In this document: piece by piece, positions 27,373-35,898 of the stretch
Numbering within the stretch: the stretch's first letter is position 1
Layout: every line of letters starts with the position of its first letter
Assembly: GCA_009911185.1 (NCBI GenBank)
Contig: QXWW01000018.1
Location: 16,059-80,058 of the forward strand
From: Lachnospiraceae bacterium
GTDB lineage: Bacteria; Bacillota; Clostridia; Lachnospirales; Lachnospiraceae
Reading direction: 5' to 3'
Length of the DNA stretch: 64,000 bases
Made by a program: the position numbers and the translations under genes
The notes under the pieces: generated by a model
Told to the model about the DNA's origin: nothing
Databases searched by the model: none
The model's input: only the letters and a program-made list of their open reading frames with translations

Positions 27373-28675
27373 AATCTGGTTTCTCCTCGAGTATTTCTCG
27401 CAATTCTTTTAAATAGGACAGGGAGCCAAATGCAAGTATCATGGCGTTTTCCTGTTTTGCGCTGCGCACAGCGGCGGTTACCGCCTCCTCTATTTCAGGG
27501 CAATACCTGACCTGCCTGTGATACTTGAAAGCCTCCTGCGCCAATACCGCCCCGTCCATAGCCCTGGGGCCCGGAGGCGTAACGGTAAATACCTTCCACG
27601 CCAGCGGAAGCATAATTTTAAGCATTTCTTCATGTTCTTTGTCTGCAAGTACCCCTATTATATAGATTATTTTGTAATTTGTAAAACCCCTTTTCAAAGT
27701 TTCCCGCAATTTTTTTGCCGCGTCGCTGTTGTGGGCGCCGTCTATCACCAGCAGCGGATCCTGGCAGAGTACGGAAAATCTTCCCGCCCACCGCGCCTTG
27801 CGCAGCCCGGCACGGATCTGGCCGTCACTGACGGCAAATCCCGCCTTTCTTAAAATTTTTATAGTTTCAATGGCACAGACTGCGTTCTGCACCTGATAAG
27901 CGCCTGTCATGGTAAGCTCCACTTCTCCCAGCCCGGGATATACAAAGCTTATTCCCTGTTCTTTCGTACCATACCGCACTTGCTCTGCCTGTGCCTCGTC
28001 ACTGTAAGTAAGAGACGCGTGCTTCTTTACGCACCATGCCTCCAATACCTGCCGCACCTCTTCCTGTTCGGGCTTTACTGCCACCACCCGGCTGTTTTCC
28101 TTAATAATCCCCGCCTTTGCCCGGGCAATTTCACAAAGACTGCCTCCGAGAAATTTCATATGATCCATACTGATAGAGGTAAGGACGCAGACCAGGGGAT
28201 CTTCAATGATATTCGTAGCATCTGTTTCGCCGCCCATTCCCGCCTCTAAGATTACCACCTGGCATCCTCTGCTGTAAAAATACAAAAAAGCCGCCGCCGT
28301 CTCGACTTCAAATACCGTTGGATCATTGCCGCTTTGCTCCCGCACCCTCTCACATGCCCGGCGAACCTCCGCAATGATCTCATCAAACTTCTCCTCTGGA
28401 ATATCCTCTCCATTTACCCGATACTGCTCGGCGCGCCCAAACACTGCCGGAGAAGTATAAGTTCCCACACAAATCCCCGCTTCCGTAAGCATAGAAGAAA
28501 GGAACGCGCATACGGAACCTTTGCCATTCGTCCCCGCTACATGGACAAACTTCAGCTTATTCTGCACATTTAAAAGCTCCGACATCAGCTCCCGGATGCT
28601 GGCAAGCCCCAAAACCATGCCTCTTTTTCTGCCAAGTTGTTCTAAATATGCCTGGGTATCTCTCTTGTTTCCCAT
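27362..28675 (-). CDS. folC: Folylpolyglutamate/dihydrofolate synthase
   Basis: An ATP-dependent Mur-ligase-like enzyme of 437 residues that adds glutamate to dihydropteroate and to reduced folates. The P-loop [14 protein letters not shown] segment reads [19 protein letters not shown] near residue 46, then [17 protein letters not shown], and [22 protein letters not shown] start at 28675 with AAGGAGG 6-7 bases upstream; an 11-residue longer frame lacks a ribosome site. It is the first gene of the folate operon, with a palindrome about 65 bases further up that may control both this operon and the divergent phosphoglycerol transferase gene. Confidence 0.94.
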   Translation of the reverse strand: MGNKRDTQAYLEQLGRKRGMVLGLASIRELMSELLNVQNKLKFVHVAGTNGKGSVCAFLSSMLTEAGICVGTYTSPAVFGRAEQYRVNGEDIPEEKFDEIIAEVRRACERVREQSGNDPTVFEVETAAAFLYFYSRGCQVVILEAGMGGETDATNIIEDPLVCVLTSISMDHMKFLGGSLCEIARAKAGIIKENSRVVAVKPEQEEVRQVLEAWCVKKHASLTYSDEAQAEQVRYGTKEQGISFVYPGLGEVELTMTGAYQVQNAVCAIETIKILRKAGFAVSDGQIRAGLRKARWAGRFSVLCQDPLLVIDGAHNSDAAKKLRETLKRGFTNYKIIYIIGVLADKEHEEMLKIMLPLAWKVFTVTPPGPRAMDGAVLAQEAFKYHRQVRYCPEIEEAVTAAVRSAKQENAMILAFGSLSYLKELREILEEKPDYDR

Positions 28676-28740
28676 ACAGTTCCTCCTTCTTGTTTTAAAT
28701 CTGCACAATTTATAAAGAAAATCTTAATATTTCCTATAAG

Positions 28741-28759
28741 AAACGTAAATTTTACGTTT
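28741..28759. promoter_or_regulatory. 19-bp palindrome in the folC/phosphoglycerol transferase divergent region
   Basis: AAACGTAAA T TTTACGTTT is a perfect palindrome. On the minus strand its TTTACG half coincides with a possible -35 box, with TAAGAT 17 bases on. On the plus strand a TTGACT lies just after it. It is therefore placed to act as an operator on one or both sides. The binding protein is unknown. Confidence 0.5.
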
Positions 28760-28857
28760 ATCCATTGACTTTTTTCTTAAATTGGTCTAATCTTTGCTTT
28801 GAAAAAACGTATTCATATTTTGTTCATAATTCAGTTCACATAAATATGGAGGAAACT

Positions 28858-31104
28858 ATGATTCAGACTGCAAAAAACACTTTACAAAAGTTTACTGAAA
28901 AATACAAGTCTTTTTGTGAAAAAAGAGCGGAAAAGAAACATACCAAAGAACATAAGCATCTGTTAAAGCCAAAACAGAGGGAGAAGCTTATCGGGATACT
29001 GAACCGCTATTCCCTGCTTTTCCACTACATACTTGCCTGTTCCATCTGCTTTATCATTGAGGTGATTTCCAGGCATTCCTTCTTGGATGCTTTTGCATTT
29101 GCCTTCGACCGGGGACTTGCCTTTTTGTACAACTCCCTGATCGTATTCACCTCTCTGCATCTGGTATATTTCTTCCGCAGAAGAGCTTTGATGCGCACCG
29201 TTATCAGTGTCGTATGGCTGTTTTTGGGCACCATCAACGGCTGCGTCCTGCTGAAACGGGTGACTCCCTTTACTTATACGGACGTAAAACTGATTAATGA
29301 CCTGTTCACGATGAAAAGCAATTATTTCAGTAATTGGGAAGCTATCGCCGTGATTCTGCTCGTGATATCCGTCCTCATCGGTATTGTGGTATTATGGAAA
29401 AAGGGACCCAAATACCAGGGCAAACAGAACCGGCTGGCAAGCACCCTTGCCATTGGATTTTTCGCATTCCTGATCCCTATGGTAACGAACGCGGCTGTCA
29501 GCAACAATATCCTCGCCGACTATTTTGAAAATATCGCGCAGGGCTATAAAGATTATGGATTTGTGTACAGTTTCTCTGCCAGCGTGGTAGACCAGGGCAT
29601 GACTGCTCCGCGGGATTACTCTCAGGAACGTGTGGATTCCGCGCTCTCAAAAATAGCCGACAAAGACACGGATACGCAGGAACTTCCCAATATCATCTGT
29701 GTCCTGCTGGAGTCCTTTATTGATCCCAAAGAAGTAGATTTCTTAAATTTTTCTGAAAATCCGGTGCCGAATTTTGACCACCTATATCAGAATTTTTCAT
29801 CCGGCTATCTCACCGTCCCGGTAGTAGGGGCCGGTACTGCCAATTCAGAATTTGAAGTACTCACGGGTATGGGAATGCATTTTTTCGGACTTGGGGAATA
29901 TCCATATAAAACGATTCTTAAATCCAATTCCTGTGAAAGTATCGCCTCCGCTCTGTCAAACAACCTGGGGTACGGTACCCATGTGGTACATAACAACGGC
30001 GGCAACTTCTACAGCAGAAGAAATGCCTTTACGCAGATGGGCTTTGACAGCTTCACCAGTAAAGAAATGATGAATATCCAGGAATATACGCCCTTGGGCA
30101 CCTGGCCTACGGACAATATCCTCATAAGCGAAGTAGAAAAATCGCTGAATTCCACAGAACAGCAGGATTTCATTTATACCATTACGGTTCAGGCACACGG
30201 CGCTTACCCGGCGGAGAAAGTAATTGCAAACCCTGAAATTACCGTGACCGGAGCTTTGGATGAGGGAAAAAATAACGAGTGGGAATATTACGTCAATCAA
30301 ATCCATGAGGTGGATAAGTTTATCGGCAATCTGATTGACATGCTTTCTAAACGCGACGAAAAAACAATGGTGGTATTCTTTGGCGACCATCTGCCCACAA
30401 TGGGGCTGACCAATGAGGACTTAAAGAGCCAGGATATCTTTAAAACAAAATATGTTACCTGGAACAACTTTGGCGCCGAAAAGGTGAGCCAGGATTTAAC
30501 CTCTTATCAATTGCTCGCAAGTATTACCGACCAGGCCGGTATCCACGAAGGAACCATGTTCTCCTTTCACCAGAACAGCCATTATACGCTGACTGAGGAA
30601 CGATCCAGAGATATGGAATTGCTGCAGTATGATATTTTATATGGAAAACGCTACGCCTACCACGGAGAGGATCTTTACCCGGCTTCTGAAATGGAGATGG
30701 GCGTACAGGATATTACTGCTGCGCAGACAAAAATACTGTCTGACGGGCTTCATGTTTACGGCACAAATTATACAAAGTGGAGTAAAGTATTTGTAAACGG
30801 CTCCAAAGTTCCCACTGCTTTTCTCAGCGATACGGAACTTCTTATCTCCTTACAGGATTTATCGGAAGGTATGAACAGCTTGGTGGTAAACCAGATGGGT
30901 TCCTCCGATACCATTTTCCGAAGTTCCAATGAACTTGCCTGTTTAAAGCCGCATATACCTGGAGCTGCTGAAAATGCTGCCCCGGTAAACGATACCGTGG
31001 AACAAACTCCCAGCAGCATTGACCGGGCTGTAAACAGCAGCCAGGAGGAACAGCACGAAGAAGGAGAACATGATTCTGCCGTTACATCTCCTTCCGTCCT
31101 CTAA
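28858..31104 (+). CDS. LtaS-like sulfatase/phosphoglycerol transferase with C-terminal beta domain
   Basis: A 748-residue membrane enzyme of the alkaline phosphatase superfamily that likely adds glycerol-phosphate (or a related group) to a cell-envelope glycopolymer. A charged cytoplasmic tail is followed by about five membrane helices (50-215). The catalytic domain (about 270-585) has LLES (Glu285), GAGTANSEFEVLTG (nucleophile Thr327), and VVFFGDHLPTMG. Residues about 640-700 (HVYGTNYTKWSKVFVNG) look like an IPT/TIG-type Ig domain, which LtaS lacks, followed by a low-complexity tail. Start at 28858 is set by GGAGG 5 bases ahead. Monocistronic, ended by the hairpin at 31175. Confidence 0.88.
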   Translation: MIQTAKNTLQKFTEKYKSFCEKRAEKKHTKEHKHLLKPKQREKLIGILNRYSLLFHYILACSICFIIEVISRHSFLDAFAFAFDRGLAFLYNSLIVFTSLHLVYFFRRRALMRTVISVVWLFLGTINGCVLLKRVTPFTYTDVKLINDLFTMKSNYFSNWEAIAVILLVISVLIGIVVLWKKGPKYQGKQNRLASTLAIGFFAFLIPMVTNAAVSNNILADYFENIAQGYKDYGFVYSFSASVVDQGMTAPRDYSQERVDSALSKIADKDTDTQELPNIICVLLESFIDPKEVDFLNFSENPVPNFDHLYQNFSSGYLTVPVVGAGTANSEFEVLTGMGMHFFGLGEYPYKTILKSNSCESIASALSNNLGYGTHVVHNNGGNFYSRRNAFTQMGFDSFTSKEMMNIQEYTPLGTWPTDNILISEVEKSLNSTEQQDFIYTITVQAHGAYPAEKVIANPEITVTGALDEGKNNEWEYYVNQIHEVDKFIGNLIDMLSKRDEKTMVVFFGDHLPTMGLTNEDLKSQDIFKTKYVTWNNFGAEKVSQDLTSYQLLASITDQAGIHEGTMFSFHQNSHYTLTEERSRDMELLQYDILYGKRYAYHGEDLYPASEMEMGVQDITAAQTKILSDGLHVYGTNYTKWSKVFVNGSKVPTAFLSDTELLISLQDLSEGMNSLVVNQMGSSDTIFRSSNELACLKPHIPGAAENAAPVNDTVEQTPSSIDRAVNSSQEEQHEEGEHDSAVTSPSVL

Positions 31105-31174
31105 CTGTGCCGATTATAGAAGCAGAACAGAGCGGGCTTTTCATGCTTTGACAAAATACAGTCTTTTCTATATC

Positions 31175-31205
31175 AAAAAAGGAGCTATGCTTTCAGCTCC
31201 TTTTT
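31175..31205. terminator. Bidirectional terminator
   Basis: AAAAAGGAGCT (31176-31186) and AGCTCCTTTTT (31195-31205) form an 11-bp perfect stem with A and T tracts on both sides. It ends the convergent phosphoglycerol transferase gene and coiled-coil gene. Confidence 0.9.
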
Positions 31206-31220
31206 GATGTCATTATGTTC

Positions 31221-32126
31221 TTATATCTGAGAATCCACAACAATGCCTTTGATCTCTTCCTGCAGCAGTTTTTGCTCCTCCAAAATCTGCTGGGTATTTC
31301 TCTCGATCTCCTGTTGCTGCCGTACAATCCCTTCCGTGTCAAGAAGCTGGTCTTTTAATAAATTTGCCTTCTTACCAGCATTCTGTTTCGTTTCTTTTAG
31401 CTTCTCTTCCACTTCCTGCGCCTGCTTTTCACGCTCCAGACGGGCTGCCTCGCGTTCTGTCTCTTCTTTTATGTTTTCTTCCTTCTTATCCTTGGCCTCT
31501 TCTACAACCTCTTCCAAATCTTTGTCGATCTTGTCAATGGCTTCCTCTTTAATCATTCCTATGATCTCATCACTCGATGCTTTTAAGGATTTTTCCGCAT
31601 TTTTGGTGGCGTCTATCATATAATGATGCTTCAGTTCTTCCTGTTTAATAGATCTGATGCCCGCAGTAGCAGCGCCAATTACCAAATGCGCCTCGTCATA
31701 CTGTTTCTGCCACTCTCCTTCTTCAGCCGTCACCATTTTCAACTGTTGCTTATAATCCTCGTTCTCCTCATCCCCCTGGTACATTTCCTTAAGCTCTTCC
31801 TTCTGCTTACGGATTTCTGCCAGTTCCTTAGAAGCCTCCTCGGCAGCGCTCTTACTCTCCTTAATATCATTCCTGCATTCATCCTTAATATCATCCACAA
31901 GGCTGTCAGAAGCAAATTGTTTCTTGATGAAATCCATTGCCTCCTCCTTTGCCTTTTTCTTCTTCTCCTCAATCGGATCCTGACAAAGATTCAACTCCGA
32001 GGCTTTGAGGCTCCCATTCTTTACCTGTCCACGCTTTGCCTGTTTCACACTGCCATTTTTTTGCGCCTGTTCGCTGCTTTTCTGTTCAATTATGGTGTCT
32101 GCGCCCTGCATGTTATTAATCTTCAT
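31221..32126 (-). CDS. Coiled-coil protein of unknown function
   Basis: The 301-residue protein has no signal peptide or membrane helix. After a short basic N-terminal part (1-50), nearly all of it is Lys/Glu-rich helix with predicted coiled coils (about 52-125 and 185-290). A motif ITAATAGIRSIKQEELKHH-like segment (AATAGIRSIKQEELKHHYMI) sits mid-protein. I recall proteins of this pattern, with IEEKKKKAKEEAMDFI and ELAEIRKQKEELKEMY, as frequent in Lachnospiraceae genomes but without known role. GGAG 7-8 bases ahead supports the start. It is followed by the terminator at 31175-31205 and is monocistronic. Confidence 0.75.
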   Translation of the reverse strand: MKINNMQGADTIIEQKSSEQAQKNGSVKQAKRGQVKNGSLKASELNLCQDPIEEKKKKAKEEAMDFIKKQFASDSLVDDIKDECRNDIKESKSAAEEASKELAEIRKQKEELKEMYQGDEENEDYKQQLKMVTAEEGEWQKQYDEAHLVIGAATAGIRSIKQEELKHHYMIDATKNAEKSLKASSDEIIGMIKEEAIDKIDKDLEEVVEEAKDKKEENIKEETEREAARLEREKQAQEVEEKLKETKQNAGKKANLLKDQLLDTEGIVRQQQEIERNTQQILEEQKLLQEEIKGIVVDSQI

Positions 32127-32439
32127 AACCCTGCTCCTTTCTTCTGTCTTTTTCCATGGTTTCTCTTAACTTATATCGTCCCTCGGCCGCCATTTCCTTA
32201 GCGTATGACGTAAAAGGGCATTTTCCTGTCGTAAATGGCAGTTACCGTTCGCCGCGCGCTGCGTAAGAAAAATCTATTCTTAAAAAAGCGGCGGCATACT
32301 TTGCAGAGGAGATCGATTAGAGGCTTTTAATTTATAGATGAACATCATGAGGAATTTGGCGTCGGCTTGCCGCTTAGACAGCTCTGCATATATCCAAATG
32401 CCTGTTACAATTACCGTAAACACCAACAGGTGGATTATT
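32127..32439. other. Intergenic region
   Basis: Holds the upstream region of the coiled-coil gene. I see no structured RNA or convincing gene. Its right part merges into decayed transposase sequence. Confidence 0.4.
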
Positions 32440-32719
32440 ATACCCAAAAATCAGAGGTTTTTGAAAAATAAAACAGAGATTGACTGCAGATACGGTCAAT
32501 CAAAAATAATGTACAAAGTTGACATATCCGTATCTTATAACCATAAAGTGAGATATAACTGAACTATTATAGACTGGTATGACCGGTGTGTTGCCGAAAG
32601 CATTACTGACCGCAACATCACCAGTAATCTTGCAATCTGTACATTGCAGAAGACACTGGATTCGCAGCCCGCAATCAAAGGAGAACTTATCCCGCATAGC
32701 GATCAGGTTTCGCAATACA
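32440..32719 (+). pseudogene. Decayed IS3-type transposase (orfB) fragment
   Basis: One plus-strand frame reads MYKVDISVSYNHKVRYN, a TGA stop at 32560-32562, then TIIDWYDRCVAESITDRN and KGELIPHSDQVSQYT. This matches the integrase core of IS3-family OrfB proteins (W-x-TDIT...DLYDR...HSDRGSQYT), with Gly-Arg of the HSDRG motif lost. Both ends are missing. The fragment stops exactly where the 160-bp repeat at 32723 begins. It is non-functional debris. Confidence 0.6.
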
Positions 32720-32722
32720 CTC

Positions 32723-32882
32723 GTACAACGAAAATTAAGTCTTTCATATATTCACGCAGGATAATTGTTTCAGATACAAGGAAGAAAAACAACGGCGTAG
32801 CGGTGGCTACGGCTAGTTTTTCTGACGTAGTAGCTGGACAATCAGGCAAGTGAAGATGCCTATTACTTAATATTCGTTGTAC
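32723..32882. mobile_element. MITE-like element, family 1, copy A
   Basis: A 160-bp sequence with imperfect terminal inverted repeats: GTACAACGAAAATTAAGT at the left and the complement of GTACAACGAATATTAAGT at the right. A second copy, about nine-tenths identical by eye and of the same length, lies at 49760-49919. It carries no transposase. TA follows the right end, suggesting TA target sites as for IS630/mariner-type elements, but the left flank is TC. Its right end overlaps the stop codon of the Rrf2 gene. Confidence 0.7.
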
Positions 32883-33319
32883 TAGATAACATAATCCATC
32901 CCTCCATGCAGCTCCCTGTCAAATTCCACCATATCTGCAAGGCTTACCTTGTCCACCACGCCGTTGATAGCCTCATAAAGCATGTTCCAAACCCGAAGCG
33001 TAGCGCACTCGCTCTGCCGCGGACAATCGTTAATCTCTCCCTCCAGACATGCCACAGGAGCCAGGCTGCCCTCAATCTGCCGCAATATCATCCCCACTGT
33101 ATACTCGTTTGGCTTTTTGGCAAGCATATATCCGCCTCCGGGCCCGCGAATGCTTTTCACATAGCCGCATTTCTGAAGTACAGAAATAATCTGCTCTAAA
33201 TATTTCACCGATATATCCTGCCTTTTCGCTACATCCCGCAAACGCACCACCTGCCCCTCCTCCAACGCAAGATCCAGCATCAGCCGCAGTGCATAGCGTC
33301 CCTTCGTAGAAATTTTCAT
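32882..33319 (-). CDS. Rrf2 family transcriptional regulator
   Basis: The 145-residue winged-helix regulator begins MKISTKGRYALRLMLDLA, the Rrf2 hallmark. The recognition helix region is DISVKYLEQIISVLQKCG, followed by the wing SIRGPGGGYMLAKKP. Three cysteines near residues 93-107 (CLEGEINDC, then C after five residues) are placed like the Fe-S ligands of IscR, so it may sense iron-sulfur status, redox or cysteine. No isc/suf or cysK gene is adjacent. Its ATG overlaps the stop of the CdaR-like gene by 4 bases. The stop codon TAG is completed by the first base of the adjacent mobile repeat. Confidence 0.93.
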   Translation of the reverse strand: MKISTKGRYALRLMLDLALEEGQVVRLRDVAKRQDISVKYLEQIISVLQKCGYVKSIRGPGGGYMLAKKPNEYTVGMILRQIEGSLAPVACLEGEINDCPRQSECATLRVWNMLYEAINGVVDKVSLADMVEFDRELHGGMDYVI

Positions 33320-34440
33320 ATGTCTTTCCTCTTTTCATTTTCCTCTTTCTTGTGCCGCATGATAAGGCTTTTCTGGTAATTCATATGGGCGATTACCATC
33401 AGTGCAATTTTGAACAGCATGGCATCTTCAAACGTACGAATATCCAGACCCAATATCCTCTGAATACGTTCCAGGCGGTATACCAGGGTATTACGATGAA
33501 CATAAAGCTGTCTCGCTGTCTCTGAGATATTGAGATTGTTCTCAAAGAACTTATTAATGGTTACCGTGGTTTCCTCATCAAATATATCTGGTATTTTCCC
33601 CCCGAATACCTCTCTGAGAAACATTTCACACAGATTGGCAGGAATCTGATAAATCAGGCGCCCGATTCCCAGCCTGCTGTATGAAATGGTCTGATTTTCC
33701 ACATAGAATATTCTTCCCACCTCAAGCGCCATTCTTGCCTCCTGGTAGGAACGGGCGATATCCGGCAGTAGTTCCACACGATTCCCATAGCCTGCCCGAA
33801 TCTTAACCAAAGCTTCTGCCTGTAAGTTGTCCACCAGCATTTTCGCCAGTTTTTCCAATTCCTCGTCGGAAGAAATATCCCGTACGTCTTTCACCAGGAT
33901 TACAGATTTCTCATCCACCTCTGTTACAAAATCTCTCGGGGATGCGGCAAAAAGATTGCGAATCGTTTCCATAACCGCCCCGTCTTTCTCGCCCGATACT
34001 TCAATTACAAAAACTACCCGCTCCGCCGCTTCAATATGCAGCTTCTTTGCTTTATTATACATATCCACAACCAACATATTACCCAGCACCACATTTTGCA
34101 TAAAGCTGTTGCGGTCAAACTGTTCCTGGTAAGCACTGACCATGTTACGTATCTGGCACACCGCAAGGCGTCCAACCATATAGGCTTCCTCGCCGCCGGC
34201 GTGCGCAAGCAGGATATATTCCAGTTCCCCTTCAATCATTACCTTAAAAAAATGGCAGCCGGAAAGCATCTGGCTCTCTGCCATGGAATCCGCAAACAAC
34301 TGAATTGCCTCCTCCATATCCTCCTCTATCTGATAAGTTGATGCCAGAAGTTTTCCTTTATCACTGTACAGCGCAAAGTCAACCCTGCTAATCTCCTTAA
34401 TTTCACCTAATGTAACCTGTAATTTGTGATTTGATAACAT
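33316..34440 (-). CDS. CdaR/PucR family transcriptional regulator
   Basis: The 374-residue protein has a sensory N-terminal region (VDFALYSDKGKLLASTYQ), a central GGDEF-like degenerate domain typical of CdaR proteins, and a C-terminal PucR helix-turn-helix NNLNISETARQLYVHRNTLVYRL (split: NISETARQLYVH, then RNTLVYRLERI). Such regulators respond to sugar diacids, purines or amino acids. I start at 34440 because a GGGGG box precedes it; an upstream ATG extension looks unconserved. It is translationally coupled to the Rrf2 gene. Targets are unknown. Confidence 0.87.
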   Translation of the reverse strand: MLSNHKLQVTLGEIKEISRVDFALYSDKGKLLASTYQIEEDMEEAIQLFADSMAESQMLSGCHFFKVMIEGELEYILLAHAGGEEAYMVGRLAVCQIRNMVSAYQEQFDRNSFMQNVVLGNMLVVDMYNKAKKLHIEAAERVVFVIEVSGEKDGAVMETIRNLFAASPRDFVTEVDEKSVILVKDVRDISSDEELEKLAKMLVDNLQAEALVKIRAGYGNRVELLPDIARSYQEARMALEVGRIFYVENQTISYSRLGIGRLIYQIPANLCEMFLREVFGGKIPDIFDEETTVTINKFFENNLNISETARQLYVHRNTLVYRLERIQRILGLDIRTFEDAMLFKIALMVIAHMNYQKSLIMRHKKEENEKRKDI

Positions 34441-34520
34441 AACCAGCCCCCATTTCATAATCATTCGTTTAGAACAACGTGGACAAGCCCGCTTTCGCGG
34501 GTCATGATTTCCTACAGAAG

Positions 34521-34554
34521 AAAAAAGGAAGCGGCACATTTCTGCGCTACTTCC
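34521..34554 (-). terminator. Terminator of the sugar ATPase gene
   Basis: On the minus strand GGAAG...CTTCC arms (34554-34550 with 34531-34527) enclose a GCGCA/TGTGC inner stem on a GAAA loop, followed by TTTTTT. It lies 32 bases after the ATPase stop codon. Confidence 0.85.
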
Positions 34555-34585
34555 AAATCTTGTGTGCTATTCTTATCTTACTGAA

Positions 34586-35698
34586 TTAGTGGGTAATTGT
34601 CAATTCCGTTTCTTTATCAAATACATGAATTTTATCGAGATCCATTGCCAGCTTGATGGAATCCCCCAAACGCGCCGACGTTCTGGAATCTACTTTGGCT
34701 GTCATACTGGCGCCGTTTACTGTATAGTACAGCAATACCTCTGAGCCAAGCAGCTCGTATCCGGTCACTTTCGTGTTAAACACGCTTTCTTTGTGCGTCT
34801 CAAGAGCCAGTTCGGAATCATCGATATCTTCCGGACGGATGCCGAGAACCACCGTCTTGCCATCATACTTTCCGTCAATAAGTTTCTTTCCTTTTTCCGA
34901 AGGCAGTACAATAGAATCTGCGCCAAACTTCAGCGTAACCTTATCTCCCTCCACTTTACATACCACATCCAAAAAGTTCATTTGAGGAGATCCGATAAAT
35001 CCGGCGACAAAGAGATTATCCGGCTCATTATACAATTTCTGCGGAGAATCTACCTGCTGGATAACGCCGTCTTTTAATACAACGATTCTGGTTCCCAGCG
35101 TCATTGCTTCTGTCTGGTCATGGGTTACATAAATGATGGTTGCACCGAGCCTTTTATGCAGGGATGCAATTTCGGCGCGCATCTGTACCCGAAGTTTGGC
35201 ATCCAGATTGGATAACGGTTCATCCATGAGAAATACCTTCGGTTCGCGCACAATCGCACGTCCCATCGCCACACGCTGTCTCTGTCCGCCTGACAAAGCC
35301 TTGGGCTTACGGTCTAATAATTTATCCAAATCCAATATTTTAGCGGCTGCTTCTACTTTCTTTTTGATTTCCTCCTTGGGAACCTTCCTCAATTTCAATC
35401 CGAACGCCATATTGTCAAATACCGTCATATGAGGATAGAGCGCGTAGTTCTGAAATACCATTGCAATATCTCTGTCCTTAGGCTCTACATTATTTACAAC
35501 TCTGCCGTCAATGGAGAGCTCACCAGAAGAAATCTCTTCCAATCCTGCAACCATACGGAGGGTTGTAGATTTTCCGCATCCTGATGGTCCAACAAAAATA
35601 ATAAACTCCTTGTCTTCAATTTCAAGGTTAAAATCTTTTACAGCTTCAAATCCGTTGGAATATCTTTTACAAATATTTTTTAATGATAAACTTGCCAT
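34586..35698 (-). CDS. ugpC: Sugar ABC transporter ATP-binding protein (UgpC/MsmX type)
   Basis: The 370-residue ATPase energises carbohydrate importers. Walker A is [10 protein letters not shown], the signature is [15 protein letters not shown], Walker [15 protein letters not shown], and the H-loop THDQTEAM. The C-terminal TOBE-like region (about 240-370; GIRPEDID) is that of MalK/UgpC/MsmX proteins. It is monocistronic. MsmX-type ATPases in Firmicutes serve several importers lacking their own ATPase, and the importer at 45251-48300 has none, so I infer that they work together. AGGAGG lies 10 bases before the start. Confidence 0.93.
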   Translation of the reverse strand: MASLSLKNICKRYSNGFEAVKDFNLEIEDKEFIIFVGPSGCGKSTTLRMVAGLEEISSGELSIDGRVVNNVEPKDRDIAMVFQNYALYPHMTVFDNMAFGLKLRKVPKEEIKKKVEAAAKILDLDKLLDRKPKALSGGQRQRVAMGRAIVREPKVFLMDEPLSNLDAKLRVQMRAEIASLHKRLGATIIYVTHDQTEAMTLGTRIVVLKDGVIQQVDSPQKLYNEPDNLFVAGFIGSPQMNFLDVVCKVEGDKVTLKFGADSIVLPSEKGKKLIDGKYDGKTVVLGIRPEDIDDSELALETHKESVFNTKVTGYELLGSEVLLYYTVNGASMTAKVDSRTSARLGDSIKLAMDLDKIHVFDKETELTITH

Positions 35699-35793
35699 TT
35701 TGCAAATACCTCCTGTATTTTCTCTGTCCTGCAGAATTACTTTCTATAATTATACTATCAGACTTTCCTCTAAATTACTATCTCCAACTATAC

Positions 35794-35845
35794 AAAAAGA
35801 AATACCCTTTCTTGTCAGTTCCAACAAGAAAGGGTATTTCTTTTT
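35794..35845. terminator. Long perfect hairpin terminator
   Basis: A 21-bp perfect stem (35794-35814 with 35825-35845) closes on a 10-base loop. Both outer arms end in A5/T5 tracts, so it can stop transcription in both directions. It follows the phosphoribosyltransferase operon (minus strand). Its length is unusual for a simple terminator. Confidence 0.88.
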
Positions 35846-35898
35846 GACCTCTTCGTCATTTTAACGAAATATTTCACATTAGCTATACGGATTGACTA

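Noticed and set aside
32723..32882. Conserved peptide encoded by the family-1 repeat
   Set aside because: Both copies keep an open frame, but the differences between them change amino acids more often than not, so it is not under coding selection.
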